DNA from: Sphaerisporangium krabiense
GTDB lineage: Bacteria; Actinomycetota; Actinomycetes; Streptosporangiales; Streptosporangiaceae
Assembly (NCBI RefSeq): GCF_014200435.1
Contig: NZ_JACHBR010000002.1
Span: forward strand, 1,309,001 to 1,373,000
Reading direction: 5' to 3'
Length of the DNA: 64,000 nucleotides
Part shown: one piece after another, positions 1 to 8,130 of the stretch
Numbering within the stretch: the stretch's first letter is position 1
Layout: every line of letters starts with the position of its first letter
Position numbers and translations under genes: made by a program
The notes under the pieces: generated by a model
What the model was told of the DNA's origin: nothing
Seen by the model: only the letters and a program-made list of their open reading frames with translations
Database searches by the model: none

Positions 1-1
1 G

Positions 2-1117
2 CACGAGCCCTACGAGCGCCCGCCGCTGTCGAAGGCGTGGCTGGCCGGCGCCGTCTCCACCGGCGAGCTGGCCTTCCGCGGCCCCGAGGTGTACGCGCGG
101 CGGCGGATCGAGCTGCGCACCGGCGTGCGGGTGAGCGCGATCGACCGCGGGCCCCGCGAGGTGGTCACCGCGGACGGCGCGCGCCTGCCCTACGACCACC
201 TGGTGCTGGCCACCGGCGCCCGCCCCCGCGCGCTGCCGGTCCCCGGCGCCGGCCTCGCCGGCGTGCACCGCCTGCACACCCTGGCCGACGCCCTGGCGCT
301 GCGCGCCGCCCTGGACGGCGCACGCGCCCTGGCCATCGTCGGCGGCGGGTTCATCGGGCTGGAGGTCGCCGCCGCGGCGCGCAAGCGCGGGGTCCCGACG
401 ACCGTCGTCGAGGCGGCGCCGCGGCTGATGCGGCGCGTCGTGAGCGAGCCGGTCTCGGCCTTCTACCACCGTCTGCACGAGGAGGCGGGCTGCGTGATCC
501 GCACCGAGGCGGCCGTCGGCGCGCTGACCGGCGAGGACGGGCACGTGACCGGGGTGCGGCTCGCCGACGGCGCCACGGTGCCCGCCGACATGGTGGTGGC
601 CGGCATCGGTGTCGTGCCCGAGACGGGCCTGGCCGGCGCGGCCGGGCTGGCGACCGGTGACGGCGTGCTGGTCGACGAGGCGCTGCGAACCTCCGACCCG
701 GCGGTCTTCGCCGTCGGCGACTGCGCCCGCTTCCCGCTCGGCGAGGCGATGGTGCGCCTGGAGTCGGTCCAGAACGCGGCCGACCAGGGACGCGCGGTCG
801 CCGCCGCGATCACCGGCGACGCCCGGCCCTACCGGGACGTCCCGTGGTTCTGGACCGACCAGCACGGATGCAAGCTGCAGATCGCCGGGATCGCCACCGG
901 CGCGGACGAGTGGGCCGTCGTCGGCGACGTCCAGGAGCGGCGCTTCACGGTGCTGTGCTGGCGCCGCGGCGCCCTGGTGGCGGGCGAGTCGGTCAACAGG
1001 CCGGCCGACCACCTCGCGCTGCGCCGGCTGATCGCGGCCAAGGCGTCGATCTCGCCCGCGGCCGCGCGGGCCGGCGGCTTCACGCTCAAGGACCATGCCC
1101 GCTCACTGGCCGGATGA
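2..1117 (+). CDS. FAD-dependent ferredoxin reductase, 5' end missing
   Basis: A 371-codon open frame is already open at the window edge, so the N-terminal FAD-binding glycine motif lies outside. The first visible residues, HEPYERPPLSK, are the typical motif of NAD(P)H:ferredoxin/rubredoxin reductases that serve cytochrome P450s and ring-hydroxylating oxygenases. Further on are the NAD-binding segment IVGGGFIGLEVAA and the second FAD motif VFAVGDCARF, followed by the small C-terminal reductase domain (near QNAADQGRAVA). The enzyme should pass electrons from NAD(P)H to a ferredoxin partner, which is not visible here and may be encoded just upstream. The gene ends 25 bases before a TetR gene on the same strand. 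Confidence 0.9.
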   Translation, partial: HEPYERPPLSKAWLAGAVSTGELAFRGPEVYARRRIELRTGVRVSAIDRGPREVVTADGARLPYDHLVLATGARPRALPVPGAGLAGVHRLHTLADALALRAALDGARALAIVGGGFIGLEVAAAARKRGVPTTVVEAAPRLMRRVVSEPVSAFYHRLHEEAGCVIRTEAAVGALTGEDGHVTGVRLADGATVPADMVVAGIGVVPETGLAGAAGLATGDGVLVDEALRTSDPAVFAVGDCARFPLGEAMVRLESVQNAADQGRAVAAAITGDARPYRDVPWFWTDQHGCKLQIAGIATGADEWAVVGDVQERRFTVLCWRRGALVAGESVNRPADHLALRRLIAAKASISPAAARAGGFTLKDHARSLAG

Positions 1118-1142
1118 GGCCCTGCCCGAGAAGGGACCACCC

Positions 1143-1700
1143 ATGAAGCCCGACCCCGAGAACGTCCCGGCTCCCGAACGCATCAAGGAGGCCGCGATCC
1201 GGCTGATGCGCGTCAAGGCGCCGAGCCGGATCACCGGCCGGGAGCTGGCGGCCGAGGCCCAGGTCAACTACGGCCTCGTCCACCACTACTTCGGCGGCAA
1301 GAACCAGGCGCTGCGCGAGGCGTTCCGCGAGCTCGCCCGGCAGTACGTCGACGCCGTCCAGACCATGCCCGACCACGAGCGGATCCTGCCCAACGCCGGG
1401 CCCGAGCTGAGCGACGTGTGGTTCGTGCTGGCCAACCTGGCGATGGACCCCGACTCCCTGGACATCGTCGACTGGGACTACCCCCTGCTACGTAACCGGC
1501 TCGCCGCCCGCCTGGCCGCGGAAGGCGAGGGCGCCGGCGCGGCGCGGGAGCACATCAGGCAGGACATCGCCGTCGCCTTCGCGCTCGCGCTCGGCTGGAC
1601 GGTCTTCCAGCCCTTCATCTGCGACGCGCTGGAGCTCGACGCGGAGGCCCGCAAGGCCGTCGACCGCGCGACCGCCGACATGGTCGCCGAGCGCTGGTGA
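1143..1700 (+). CDS. TetR-family transcriptional regulator
   Basis: A 185-residue protein. Residues about 11-60 form the TetR helix-turn-helix; its second half, NYGLVHHYFGGKNQALREAF, matches the family signature (Y-H-Y-F then K and L). The remainder is a helical ligand-binding domain with no recognisable ligand. I placed the start at ATG 1143 because AGAAGGGA lies just upstream; an in-frame ATG at 1095 would overlap the reductase and lacks such a site. It lies between a ferredoxin reductase and a StyA-like monooxygenase, all on one strand, so it probably controls part of the upper catabolic cassette. Ligand and operator are unknown. Confidence 0.85.
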   Translation: MKPDPENVPAPERIKEAAIRLMRVKAPSRITGRELAAEAQVNYGLVHHYFGGKNQALREAFRELARQYVDAVQTMPDHERILPNAGPELSDVWFVLANLAMDPDSLDIVDWDYPLLRNRLAARLAAEGEGAGAAREHIRQDIAVAFALALGWTVFQPFICDALELDAEARKAVDRATADMVAERW

Positions 1701-1808
1701 GACGGCGATGCCCGCCCCCCGCGACGACGGCCACCCCATCTCCGGCGCGCACGCGCGCCGGTCACGACCAGGCGACGGGAAGCGGCGCCGGATATCGGAG
1801 GTACACCA

Positions 1809-3077
1809 GTGAGCGGTCGAGCACGCGACATCGCGATCGTCGGAGCGGGGCAGCTCGGGCTCCACCTGGGGATCGGCCTGCTGCGCCAAGGACACCGCGT
1901 CCGGCTGATCACCAATCGCACCGGCGAGCAGATCCGCGAGGGCGGAGTGCTGTCCAGCCAGGCGATGCTGGCGCCGAGCCTGGACCTCGAACGGCGCCTG
2001 GGCCTGGAGCTGTGGGAGGGCGCCTGCCCGCCCATCCAGGGCGTCCACCTCACCTGGGTGGACCGGTCCGGCGCGGAGGTGACCCGCTTCTCGGCCCCCC
2101 GGGCGCGCCCGGCGCTGTCGGTCGACCAGCGGGTGAAGATGCCCGAATGGATGGACAGGTTCACCGCCGCCGGCGGCGACCTGGCCATCGAGGACGTCGA
2201 CGCCGGCGGGCTGAGCGCCCTGGCCGACGGGCACGACCTGGTCGTGGTGGCTGCGGGGAAGGGCGACATCTCCGGGCTGTTCCCCCGGGACACCGAGGCG
2301 ACCGAGTTCGACACGCCGCAGCGCCACCTCGCGCTCGCCTACGTCCGCGGCGTGCGCCCGCACGAGGTGTTCGAGGGCAACGACTTCGGCAAGGCCGACG
2401 GCGTGGGGGAGATGTTCATGTTCCCCGCGCTCACCGTGTCGGGACCGTGCCACATCATCACCGTCGAGGCCGAGCCGGGCGGCCCGCTCGACGTGTTCGC
2501 GCCGCGGACCGCCCCCGAGCGGGTGCTCGACCAGATCAAGGAGGCCGCCGCGGCGCACTTCCCGTGGCTGGCGCGGCGGATCGCCGGCGCCGTGGTCACC
2601 GACGCGGGCGCCACGCTGGCCGGGCGCTTCGCCCCCACCCGGCGCCGGCCGGTCGCGCACACCGCCTCCGGCCGGGCGATCCTCGGCGGCGGCGACGTGC
2701 TCGTGCTCAACGACCCGGTCACCGGGCAGGGCGCGAACAACGCGGCCCGGTGCGCGCAGCTCTACCTGGACGAGATCGCCGGGCGCGGCGACGCGCCGTT
2801 CGACGAGGCGTGGATGACGCGCACGTTCGAGCGCTACGAGCGCCTGGTGTCGGCCTCCACGCGCTGGACCAACCAGGTCCTGCGGCCGTGGCCGCCGCAC
2901 GTGCGCGACCTGCTCGCGGGCGCCCGGGACCGCGGCGACCTCGCGCAGGCGTTCGCGGAGGGCTTCGGGGACCCGGCCTCGATCCTGTCCTGGTGGGAGA
3001 GCCCGCGCGAGGCCGCCCGGCTCCTCGGCCGTGAGGGCGACACCGCCGGGCACGCGGTGACGGGCGGCCCGCGATGA
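1809..3077 (+). CDS. StyA-like (styrene/indole) FAD monooxygenase
   Basis: A 422-residue single-component-FAD oxygenase of the styrene/indole monooxygenase family (group E flavoprotein monooxygenases), close to the family length of about 415. Evidence is the N-terminal Rossmann motif GAGQLGLHLG, the DLVVVAAGKGD segment, the late FAD motif DPVTGQGANNAARCA, and a C-terminal helix with STRWTNQVLRPWPP, all in StyA order. These enzymes take reduced FAD from a separate reductase and epoxidise styrene, indole or related double bonds. The start is GTG, with GGAGGT ten bases upstream. Its TGA overlaps the ATG of the reductase gene in an ATGA, so the two are translationally coupled. Substrate cannot be decided from sequence. 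Confidence 0.85.
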   Translation: MSGRARDIAIVGAGQLGLHLGIGLLRQGHRVRLITNRTGEQIREGGVLSSQAMLAPSLDLERRLGLELWEGACPPIQGVHLTWVDRSGAEVTRFSAPRARPALSVDQRVKMPEWMDRFTAAGGDLAIEDVDAGGLSALADGHDLVVVAAGKGDISGLFPRDTEATEFDTPQRHLALAYVRGVRPHEVFEGNDFGKADGVGEMFMFPALTVSGPCHIITVEAEPGGPLDVFAPRTAPERVLDQIKEAAAAHFPWLARRIAGAVVTDAGATLAGRFAPTRRRPVAHTASGRAILGGGDVLVLNDPVTGQGANNAARCAQLYLDEIAGRGDAPFDEAWMTRTFERYERLVSASTRWTNQVLRPWPPHVRDLLAGARDRGDLAQAFAEGFGDPASILSWWESPREAARLLGREGDTAGHAVTGGPR

Positions 3078-4213
3078 CGGCCGCGGGCGAACCGTCCGGC
3101 GCCGAGTACCGGGATGTCATCGGGCGGTTCGCCTCCGGGGTCACGATCATCACGGCCCGCCACGACGGCATCGACTACGGGATGACGGCGAGCGCGGTGT
3201 GCTCGCTGTCGCTCGATCCGCCCATGGTCGTCGTCTGCGTGAACCGCGACGCGACGACCGGCGTGGCCATCGCGGCCGGCGGCACCTTCGCCGTGAACGT
3301 GATGTCCTCCGACCAGGGCTGGCTGGCCCACCGGTTCGCCACCCCGCTGCCCGACCGGTTCGCCGGGGTCGGCGTCCGCCGCGCCGCCCCGGAGGCGGAC
3401 CCGCTGTTCGAGGACTGCCTCGCCTACCTGGAGTGCGAGGTCGAGGAGGAGGTGGCGGGCGGCACCCACCGGGTGTTCCTCGGCCGGGTGCTGCGCGCCG
3501 CCGCCGCCGAGCTGGAACCGCTGACCTACTTCCGCGGGAGGTTCGGGCGCTTCGAGCTGGAACAGCACGCGCAGGCGTACCGCGACCTCTACCGGATGGT
3601 GGTGGAACGCGCGCTGCCGCTGCACGAGCCGCTGGCGCCGGCGGCGCTCGCCGAGCGGCTCGGCATTCCCGTCTCGGCCGCGTTCCACGCGCTGGTCCGC
3701 CTCACCGCCGACGGGCTCGTCCACCGCGACCCCGAGCGCGGGTTCCTGCAGGTCGTGTTCAAGGCCGAGCAGGCGATCGAGGGCTACGAGGTCAAGCGGA
3801 TCCTGGACATGGCCGTGGTGGACCTGACGGTCGGCGCGGTGCCCGGGGAGGGGTTGCGCCGGCTGGAGGAGCTCTGCGACCGGGCCAACGAGCTGGTCGA
3901 CGACGAGCACGGCGTGCTGGACGTCGCCGCCTACCGCGAGCGCGCGCTCAGGTTCCAGGAGGCGATGATCGGGCTGACCGGCAACGCGACCCTGGTCGCG
4001 ACCTTCCGCACCCTGCGGATCCCCGAGCTGATCTCCCTGCCGCACCAGATCGGCCCCGCCACCGCGCCCAGGATCGCGGCCAACCGCCGCCGCATCGTGG
4101 ACGGCTACCTGGCCGGCGACCCGGCGCTGGTGCGCGCGGCGCTGCTCGACCAGTACGAGCTGTGCAAGAGCCTCACCGTCGCCTACATCGGCCGGTCGGG
4201 CGGTGAACTGTGA
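3074..4213 (+). CDS. Flavin reductase fused to GntR/FCD-type module
   Basis: A 379-residue fusion. Residues 10-165 are an HpaC/StyB-type flavin reductase: MTASAVCSLSLDPP at 37-50, THRVFLGRVL at 131-140 with the conserved His132, and TYFRGRFGRF at 151-160. Ordinary family members stop here. Residues 170-228 are a GntR-like winged helix and 235-372 an all-helical FCD-like domain. The usual recognition segment (SRxPVREAL) reads IPVSAAFHAL, losing its arginines, and the FCD metal ligands are replaced (RFQ for FH, NRRR and DQYE for the later His positions). I infer a sensor module on the reductase rather than a DNA-binding repressor. It overlaps StyA upstream (ATGA) and the SDR downstream (GTGA). 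Confidence 0.85.
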   Translation: MTAAGEPSGAEYRDVIGRFASGVTIITARHDGIDYGMTASAVCSLSLDPPMVVVCVNRDATTGVAIAAGGTFAVNVMSSDQGWLAHRFATPLPDRFAGVGVRRAAPEADPLFEDCLAYLECEVEEEVAGGTHRVFLGRVLRAAAAELEPLTYFRGRFGRFELEQHAQAYRDLYRMVVERALPLHEPLAPAALAERLGIPVSAAFHALVRLTADGLVHRDPERGFLQVVFKAEQAIEGYEVKRILDMAVVDLTVGAVPGEGLRRLEELCDRANELVDDEHGVLDVAAYRERALRFQEAMIGLTGNATLVATFRTLRIPELISLPHQIGPATAPRIAANRRRIVDGYLAGDPALVRAALLDQYELCKSLTVAYIGRSGGEL

Positions 4214-5013
4214 CGGGCGGGGACCGGGTCGCCCTGGTCGCCGGAGGCGCGACCGTGCTCGGCGAGGCCGTGGTGCGCGGGCTGGCCGAGGACGGCTTCA
4301 CGGTGGTCGTCGCGGACATCGACGCAGAGGCGGGCGAGCGGCTGCGCGGGGCCGTCGGCGGGACCTGCGTGTTCATGCCCATGGACATCACCGACGAGGA
4401 CTCCGTCCGCGCGGTGGTGGCCGAGGCCGCGCGGCGGGGGCGGCTGGAGGTGGTCGTGACCATGGTCGCCTCCTACGCCGACCCCGGCCTGGCGGCCGAC
4501 GCGGACGCCTGGGTGCGGAGCCTGCGCGTGAACGTCGTCGGCCCCGCGCTGGTGATCCGCGAGGCGGCGCCGCACCTGGCCGCGTCGGGCCGGGGCGCCG
4601 TCGTGAACGTCGCCAGCGTCAGCGCGGACCGCGCGCAGGCGAACAAGCTGCTCTACCCCGCGGGCAAGGCGGCGCTCGGCCAGCTCACCCGCAACCTCGC
4701 GCTCACGCTGGCGCCGTCGGGCATCCGGGTGAACGGCGTGTCGCCGAGCTGGGTGTGGTCGGCCCCGATGGCACGGCGTTCGGGAGGCGACCGCGCCCTG
4801 GCCGACGAGGTGGCGGCCGGCTTCCACATGATCCCGCGGATGGCCGACGCCCGCGAGGTCGCCGACGCGATCCGCTTCCTGTGCTCGGCGTCGGCGTCGT
4901 TCATCACCGGCGAGGACCTGCACGTCGACGGCGGCTACTCGGCGCTCAGCCCCGAGGGCAAGGTCAACCCGTGGGAGCGGCACGCGCGGGCCGCGGCCGG
5001 TCGGCCGGAATAG
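4210..5013 (+). CDS. SDR-family oxidoreductase
   Basis: A 267-residue classical short-chain dehydrogenase/reductase. The cofactor-binding glycine motif AGGATVLGE is at residues 11-19, Asp36 in ADID suggests NAD(H), Ser136 and the Y149-PAG-K153 motif form the catalytic set, and the C-terminal DLHVDGGYS is typical of the family. The usual NNAG stretch is replaced by TMVAS near residue 84. The GTG start overlaps the stop of the reductase fusion, making a three-gene coupled block of StyA, reductase and SDR. The same trio occurs in known indole-oxidation clusters, where the SDR oxidises the dihydroxylated product; that role here is inference. Confidence 0.88.
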   Translation: MTGGDRVALVAGGATVLGEAVVRGLAEDGFTVVVADIDAEAGERLRGAVGGTCVFMPMDITDEDSVRAVVAEAARRGRLEVVVTMVASYADPGLAADADAWVRSLRVNVVGPALVIREAAPHLAASGRGAVVNVASVSADRAQANKLLYPAGKAALGQLTRNLALTLAPSGIRVNGVSPSWVWSAPMARRSGGDRALADEVAAGFHMIPRMADAREVADAIRFLCSASASFITGEDLHVDGGYSALSPEGKVNPWERHARAAAGRPE

Positions 5014-5043
5014 TAGACACCTCATAATTCTGCTGTGTAATCT
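5014..5043 (+). promoter_or_regulatory. Possible promoter, TAGACA box
   Basis: In the 66-base gap before the arylsulfotransferase-like gene there is TAGACA (5014-5019), an 18-base spacer and TAATCT (5038-5043). A second AT-rich hexamer, TATAGT, lies at 5043-5048. The same TAGACA box with similar spacing recurs near 9080 and 12265. No expression data are available. Confidence 0.35.
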
Positions 5044-5079
5044 ATAGTTATCAGCGCATTTCCCCGAGAGGCGGGACCC

Positions 5080-6276
5080 ATGAAAATCCAGCGGCAAAAG
5101 CTGTTGTCCACGATCACCTATATTCCGGAAAAGGCGTTCGACGGATACACGATCTTCACGCCGCTCGCCGAGACGCCCGGCACCACTTGGCTGGTCGACA
5201 TGCACGGACGCATCATCCACCGCTGGGACCTGCCGGGCCAGGTGCGCCTGCAGTCGCACCTGCTGGACAACGGCAACATCCTCACCGGCCTCGCCCACAG
5301 ATCGAATTACCCGTTCCTGCCGTTCTCCGGCGGCGAGATCGCCGAAATCGACTGGAACGGCGAAACGGTCTGGAGTTACGAGGACAAGGACCTCGACCTG
5401 CACGACTGGGTGCTGCGCGAGAACGGCAACCTCATCGTCCTCAAGTACACCGACGTGCCCGACGAGATCGCGCGCCGCGTGCAGGGCGGGCGCAGCGGCG
5501 GCCTCGCCGCCGAGATCGACGGGAAGATGACCTCCTACGTGATCCAGGAGATCACGCGCGAGGGCGACGTCGTCTGGGAGTGGACCGCCTACGAGCACAT
5601 GGACCCCGAACTCGACGCCGTCGACCCCACCGGCACCCGCTCGATCTGGCCCGGCTGGAACGCCATCGAGGAACTGCCGAACGGCGACCTGATGATGAGC
5701 TCGTACAACACCAGCACCGTCGTCATCGTGAACCGCGAGAGCGGCGAGGTGACCTGGCGCTGGGGCAAGGGCGACATCGCCTTCCAGCACAACCCGACGT
5801 GGCTGGACAACGGCCACATCCTGCTGCTCGACAACCAGCGCGTCAGCACCAGGTGGATGCCGCCGGACTCCAGCCGCGTGATCGAGGTCGACCCGGAGAC
5901 CAAGAAGGTGGTCTGGGAGTACCGCACCGAGAACCCCGTCGACTTCCACAACACCTACATGGGCGGCGCCGAGCGCCTGCCCAACGGCAACACCCTGGTC
6001 TGCGACGCGGCGCACGGCCGCATCTTCGAGGTGACGCTCGACGGCGAGCCGGCGTGGGAGTACGTCGTCCCGTTCTTCGGGCGCAACGACTCCTACGGCC
6101 TGAGCAACGCGATCTTCCGGGCGCACCGGTACGCGCCGGACCACCCCGGGCTCCGCGGACGTGACCTCAGCGGGTCCGCCCACGAGCACCTCAACGCCGA
6201 GTTCGGCCCCGGCGCGAGGTTCGGCGAGAAGAAGGCCGTGCCCACCCGCGCGCCACGGTCGGCGAACGGCGCATGA
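5080..6276 (+). CDS. Arylsulfotransferase-like beta-propeller protein
   Basis: A 398-residue protein of the ASST/arylsulfotransferase superfamily. Its repeats read like propeller blades: TTWLVDMHGRIIHRWDLPG near residue 30, GEIAEIDWNGETVWSYE near 85, NPTWLDNGHILLLDN near 245 and MGGAERLPNGNTLVCD near 295. Several His residues sit at blade edges (LHDW, FQHNP, DFHNT) as in enzymes that pass sulfate through a histidine. Bacterial ASSTs are usually exported and disulfide-bonded; here the N-terminus MKIQRQKLLSTITYIPEKAF is not a signal peptide, so it should be cytoplasmic. It may move or remove sulfate from an aryl sulfate, or be a non-enzymatic relative. Its stop overlaps the next start (ATGA). 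Confidence 0.75.
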   Translation: MKIQRQKLLSTITYIPEKAFDGYTIFTPLAETPGTTWLVDMHGRIIHRWDLPGQVRLQSHLLDNGNILTGLAHRSNYPFLPFSGGEIAEIDWNGETVWSYEDKDLDLHDWVLRENGNLIVLKYTDVPDEIARRVQGGRSGGLAAEIDGKMTSYVIQEITREGDVVWEWTAYEHMDPELDAVDPTGTRSIWPGWNAIEELPNGDLMMSSYNTSTVVIVNRESGEVTWRWGKGDIAFQHNPTWLDNGHILLLDNQRVSTRWMPPDSSRVIEVDPETKKVVWEYRTENPVDFHNTYMGGAERLPNGNTLVCDAAHGRIFEVTLDGEPAWEYVVPFFGRNDSYGLSNAIFRAHRYAPDHPGLRGRDLSGSAHEHLNAEFGPGARFGEKKAVPTRAPRSANGA

Positions 6277-7247
6277 GGCGCGTGCGCGGGGCGGCCGTGG
6301 CGGCCGCCGTCATCGCGCTGGCCGGCGTCACCGCGTGCGGGTCGGACTCCGGCGGGCCCGGCGGCGCGGACGGCAAGACCCTCACGGTGTCGGTCGTGCC
6401 CTCGGCCGAGGCCGCGATGCTCTACGTGGCCCGTGACCAGGGCTTCTTCAAAGCCGAGGGCCTGACGGTCCAGCCGTCGCTGTCCGCCAACGGCCCGGCG
6501 AACGTGGCGTCGGTCGTCAGCAACAGCTCGCAGTTCGGCCACGGCGCGGACACCGTGGTGCTGCTCGGCCGCGCCAAGAACCTGCCGCTGGTCGCGGTGG
6601 CCGCGGCCGCGGGCACCACGGCGGATCCGAAGCTGAACAACAGTCAGACCCTCGTGATGCCCAAGAGCGGGATCACCCGGTACCGCGACCTCACCGGCAA
6701 GGCCGTGGGCGTCGTCGCGGTCAAGAACCAGCTCGAGCTGTTCATCCGGCGGCTCGTCGACGAGGACGGCGGCGATTCCGGCAAGGTCAGGTTCCTGCAG
6801 CTGCCGTTCGCCGACATGCCGGACGCGCTCACCAGCGGCCGGGTCGACGCGGTGACCGAGCTGGAGCCGTTCGTGACCGAGCTGGAGTCCAAGGGCGCGG
6901 TGAGCATCGGCTCGTACTACGGGATGGTCCTCGGCGACCAGATGCCGTACAACTACTGGTTCACCAACGAGAACTACGCCAAGCAGAACCCCGCGGTCGT
7001 CGCCGCCTTCACGCGGGCGCTGGAGAAGGCGGGCCGGTACTCGGTGGACCACCCCGAGGCGGTGCGCAAGGCGCTCACCGAGTACACCGGGCTCCCGGCG
7101 GCCCAGGTCGAGAAGGTCAGGCTGCCGGACTACAACGTCAAGCTCGACGCCGGCGTCCTGGAGAAGGTCGCGGACATGCTGGACAAGTACCGGTTCGGCG
7201 CCGGCAAGGACAGCGTGAAGGGAGCCGTCTTCACCCCCGCCCCATGA
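6273..7247 (+). CDS. ABC transporter substrate-binding lipoprotein (SsuA/NMT1-like)
   Basis: A 324-residue exported lipoprotein. The signal peptide ends in the lipobox VTAC with Cys22, so it should be tethered to the outer face of the membrane. The mature part follows the SsuA/THI5 (NMT1) fold: SVVPSAEAAMLYVARDQGFF, then YRDLTGKAVGVV and ALTSGRVDAVTELEPF. Relatives bind sulfonates, nitrate, pyrimidine precursors or aromatic acids. No permease is adjacent; the only matching permeases and ATPase are at 19804-22331, so this is probably one of two receptors for that transporter. It is translationally coupled to the propeller gene (ATGA) and followed by a strong terminator. Confidence 0.88.
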   Translation: MRRVRGAAVAAAVIALAGVTACGSDSGGPGGADGKTLTVSVVPSAEAAMLYVARDQGFFKAEGLTVQPSLSANGPANVASVVSNSSQFGHGADTVVLLGRAKNLPLVAVAAAAGTTADPKLNNSQTLVMPKSGITRYRDLTGKAVGVVAVKNQLELFIRRLVDEDGGDSGKVRFLQLPFADMPDALTSGRVDAVTELEPFVTELESKGAVSIGSYYGMVLGDQMPYNYWFTNENYAKQNPAVVAAFTRALEKAGRYSVDHPEAVRKALTEYTGLPAAQVEKVRLPDYNVKLDAGVLEKVADMLDKYRFGAGKDSVKGAVFTPAP

Positions 7248-7264
7248 CCCCGTCCCGACGGGAC

Positions 7265-7303
7265 GACGCCCCCGGAAGCCTCACAAGGGCTTCCGGGGGC
7301 GTC
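7265..7303. terminator. Strong bidirectional terminator hairpin
   Basis: A perfect 16-bp inverted repeat (7265-7280 with 7288-7303) with a 7-base loop lies between the convergent substrate-binding protein and cyclase genes. Stem GC content is high and there is no long T run, as is common in actinomycetes. It can act on both strands. Confidence 0.85.
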
Positions 7304-7321
7304 TGTCGTGGGCGCGGCCGG

Positions 7322-8128
7322 TCAGTCCCGGCGCGGCTCGCCGCTGGTGCGGGGGACCAGGGCCATCACGCGGGCGGGGCTGCCCGTGCCGCCGACCAGG
7401 CGCAACGGCGCCACGATCACCACGGCGCCGCGCGGCGGGAGCCTGTCGAGGTTCGTCAGCGAGGTGACGCCGTACTTGCCGGCCCCGAGCATGTAGTAGT
7501 GCACCGGGGTCGGCGGGTCGAAGGTGGGCGCGGCGCCCGCGTCGGTGCCGACCGTCTCGACGCCGACGCCGACCAGGCCGGTCTCCTGGGCGATCCAGCG
7601 GGCGCACTCGGGGGCGATGCCGGGGGTGCGGGGACGTCCGGAGGCGTTGTTGAGGAACAGCGCGGGGTCGTGGACGCGGGCGTCCCATCCGGTCCGGTAG
7701 AGCAGCCAGCCGCCGTCGGGCATCGGCCCGTGCTCGCGCGCGAAGTCCTGCAGCTCCTCCTTGGTGAGCAGGTAGTCGGGGTCGGCCGCCGCCTCCGCGG
7801 ACCTGTCGATGACGACGGCGGGGCCGACCAGGCGCCGCAGCGGCACGCCGGCGACGTCCTCGCCGCCCTGTCCGCTGACCCAGTGGATCGGGGCGTCCAG
7901 GTGCGTGCCCACGTGCTCGCCGAGCTCCAGGTCGTGCCAGCGCCAGCGCGGCCCGCGCTCGTCGTAGTGGGAGATCTCCCGCATGCGCAGGCCGCGGGTG
8001 TTGACGAAGGGCTCGGGCACCCGCATCACGGGCGTGCGCTCCGACAGCGGCTGGGTGAGGTCGACCAGGTCGACCTCACCGCCGGCGAGCGCGGCGAGCA
8101 GGGAGCCGAGCGGCGTGGTGGCGGTCAC
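7322..8128 (-). CDS. Cyclase-family metal-dependent hydrolase (kynurenine formamidase/isatin hydrolase-like)
   Basis: A 268-residue protein of the cyclase family (PF04199). The metal-binding signature HVGTHLDAPIH is intact at residues 72-82. This family includes kynurenine formamidase, isatin hydrolase and other enzymes that open amide bonds or rings on aromatic substrates. The start is GTG 8128, two bases after the stop of the upstream metallo-hydrolase, with GGAGA inside that gene as ribosome site, so the two are coupled. Next to a StyA-like monooxygenase and an aminobenzoate-type CoA ligase, an isatin- or formylanthranilate-like substrate is attractive but not shown by sequence. Confidence 0.85.
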   Translation of the reverse strand: MTATTPLGSLLAALAGGEVDLVDLTQPLSERTPVMRVPEPFVNTRGLRMREISHYDERGPRWRWHDLELGEHVGTHLDAPIHWVSGQGGEDVAGVPLRRLVGPAVVIDRSAEAAADPDYLLTKEELQDFAREHGPMPDGGWLLYRTGWDARVHDPALFLNNASGRPRTPGIAPECARWIAQETGLVGVGVETVGTDAGAAPTFDPPTPVHYYMLGAGKYGVTSLTNLDRLPPRGAVVIVAPLRLVGGTGSPARVMALVPRTSGEPRRD

Positions 8129-8130
8129 TT

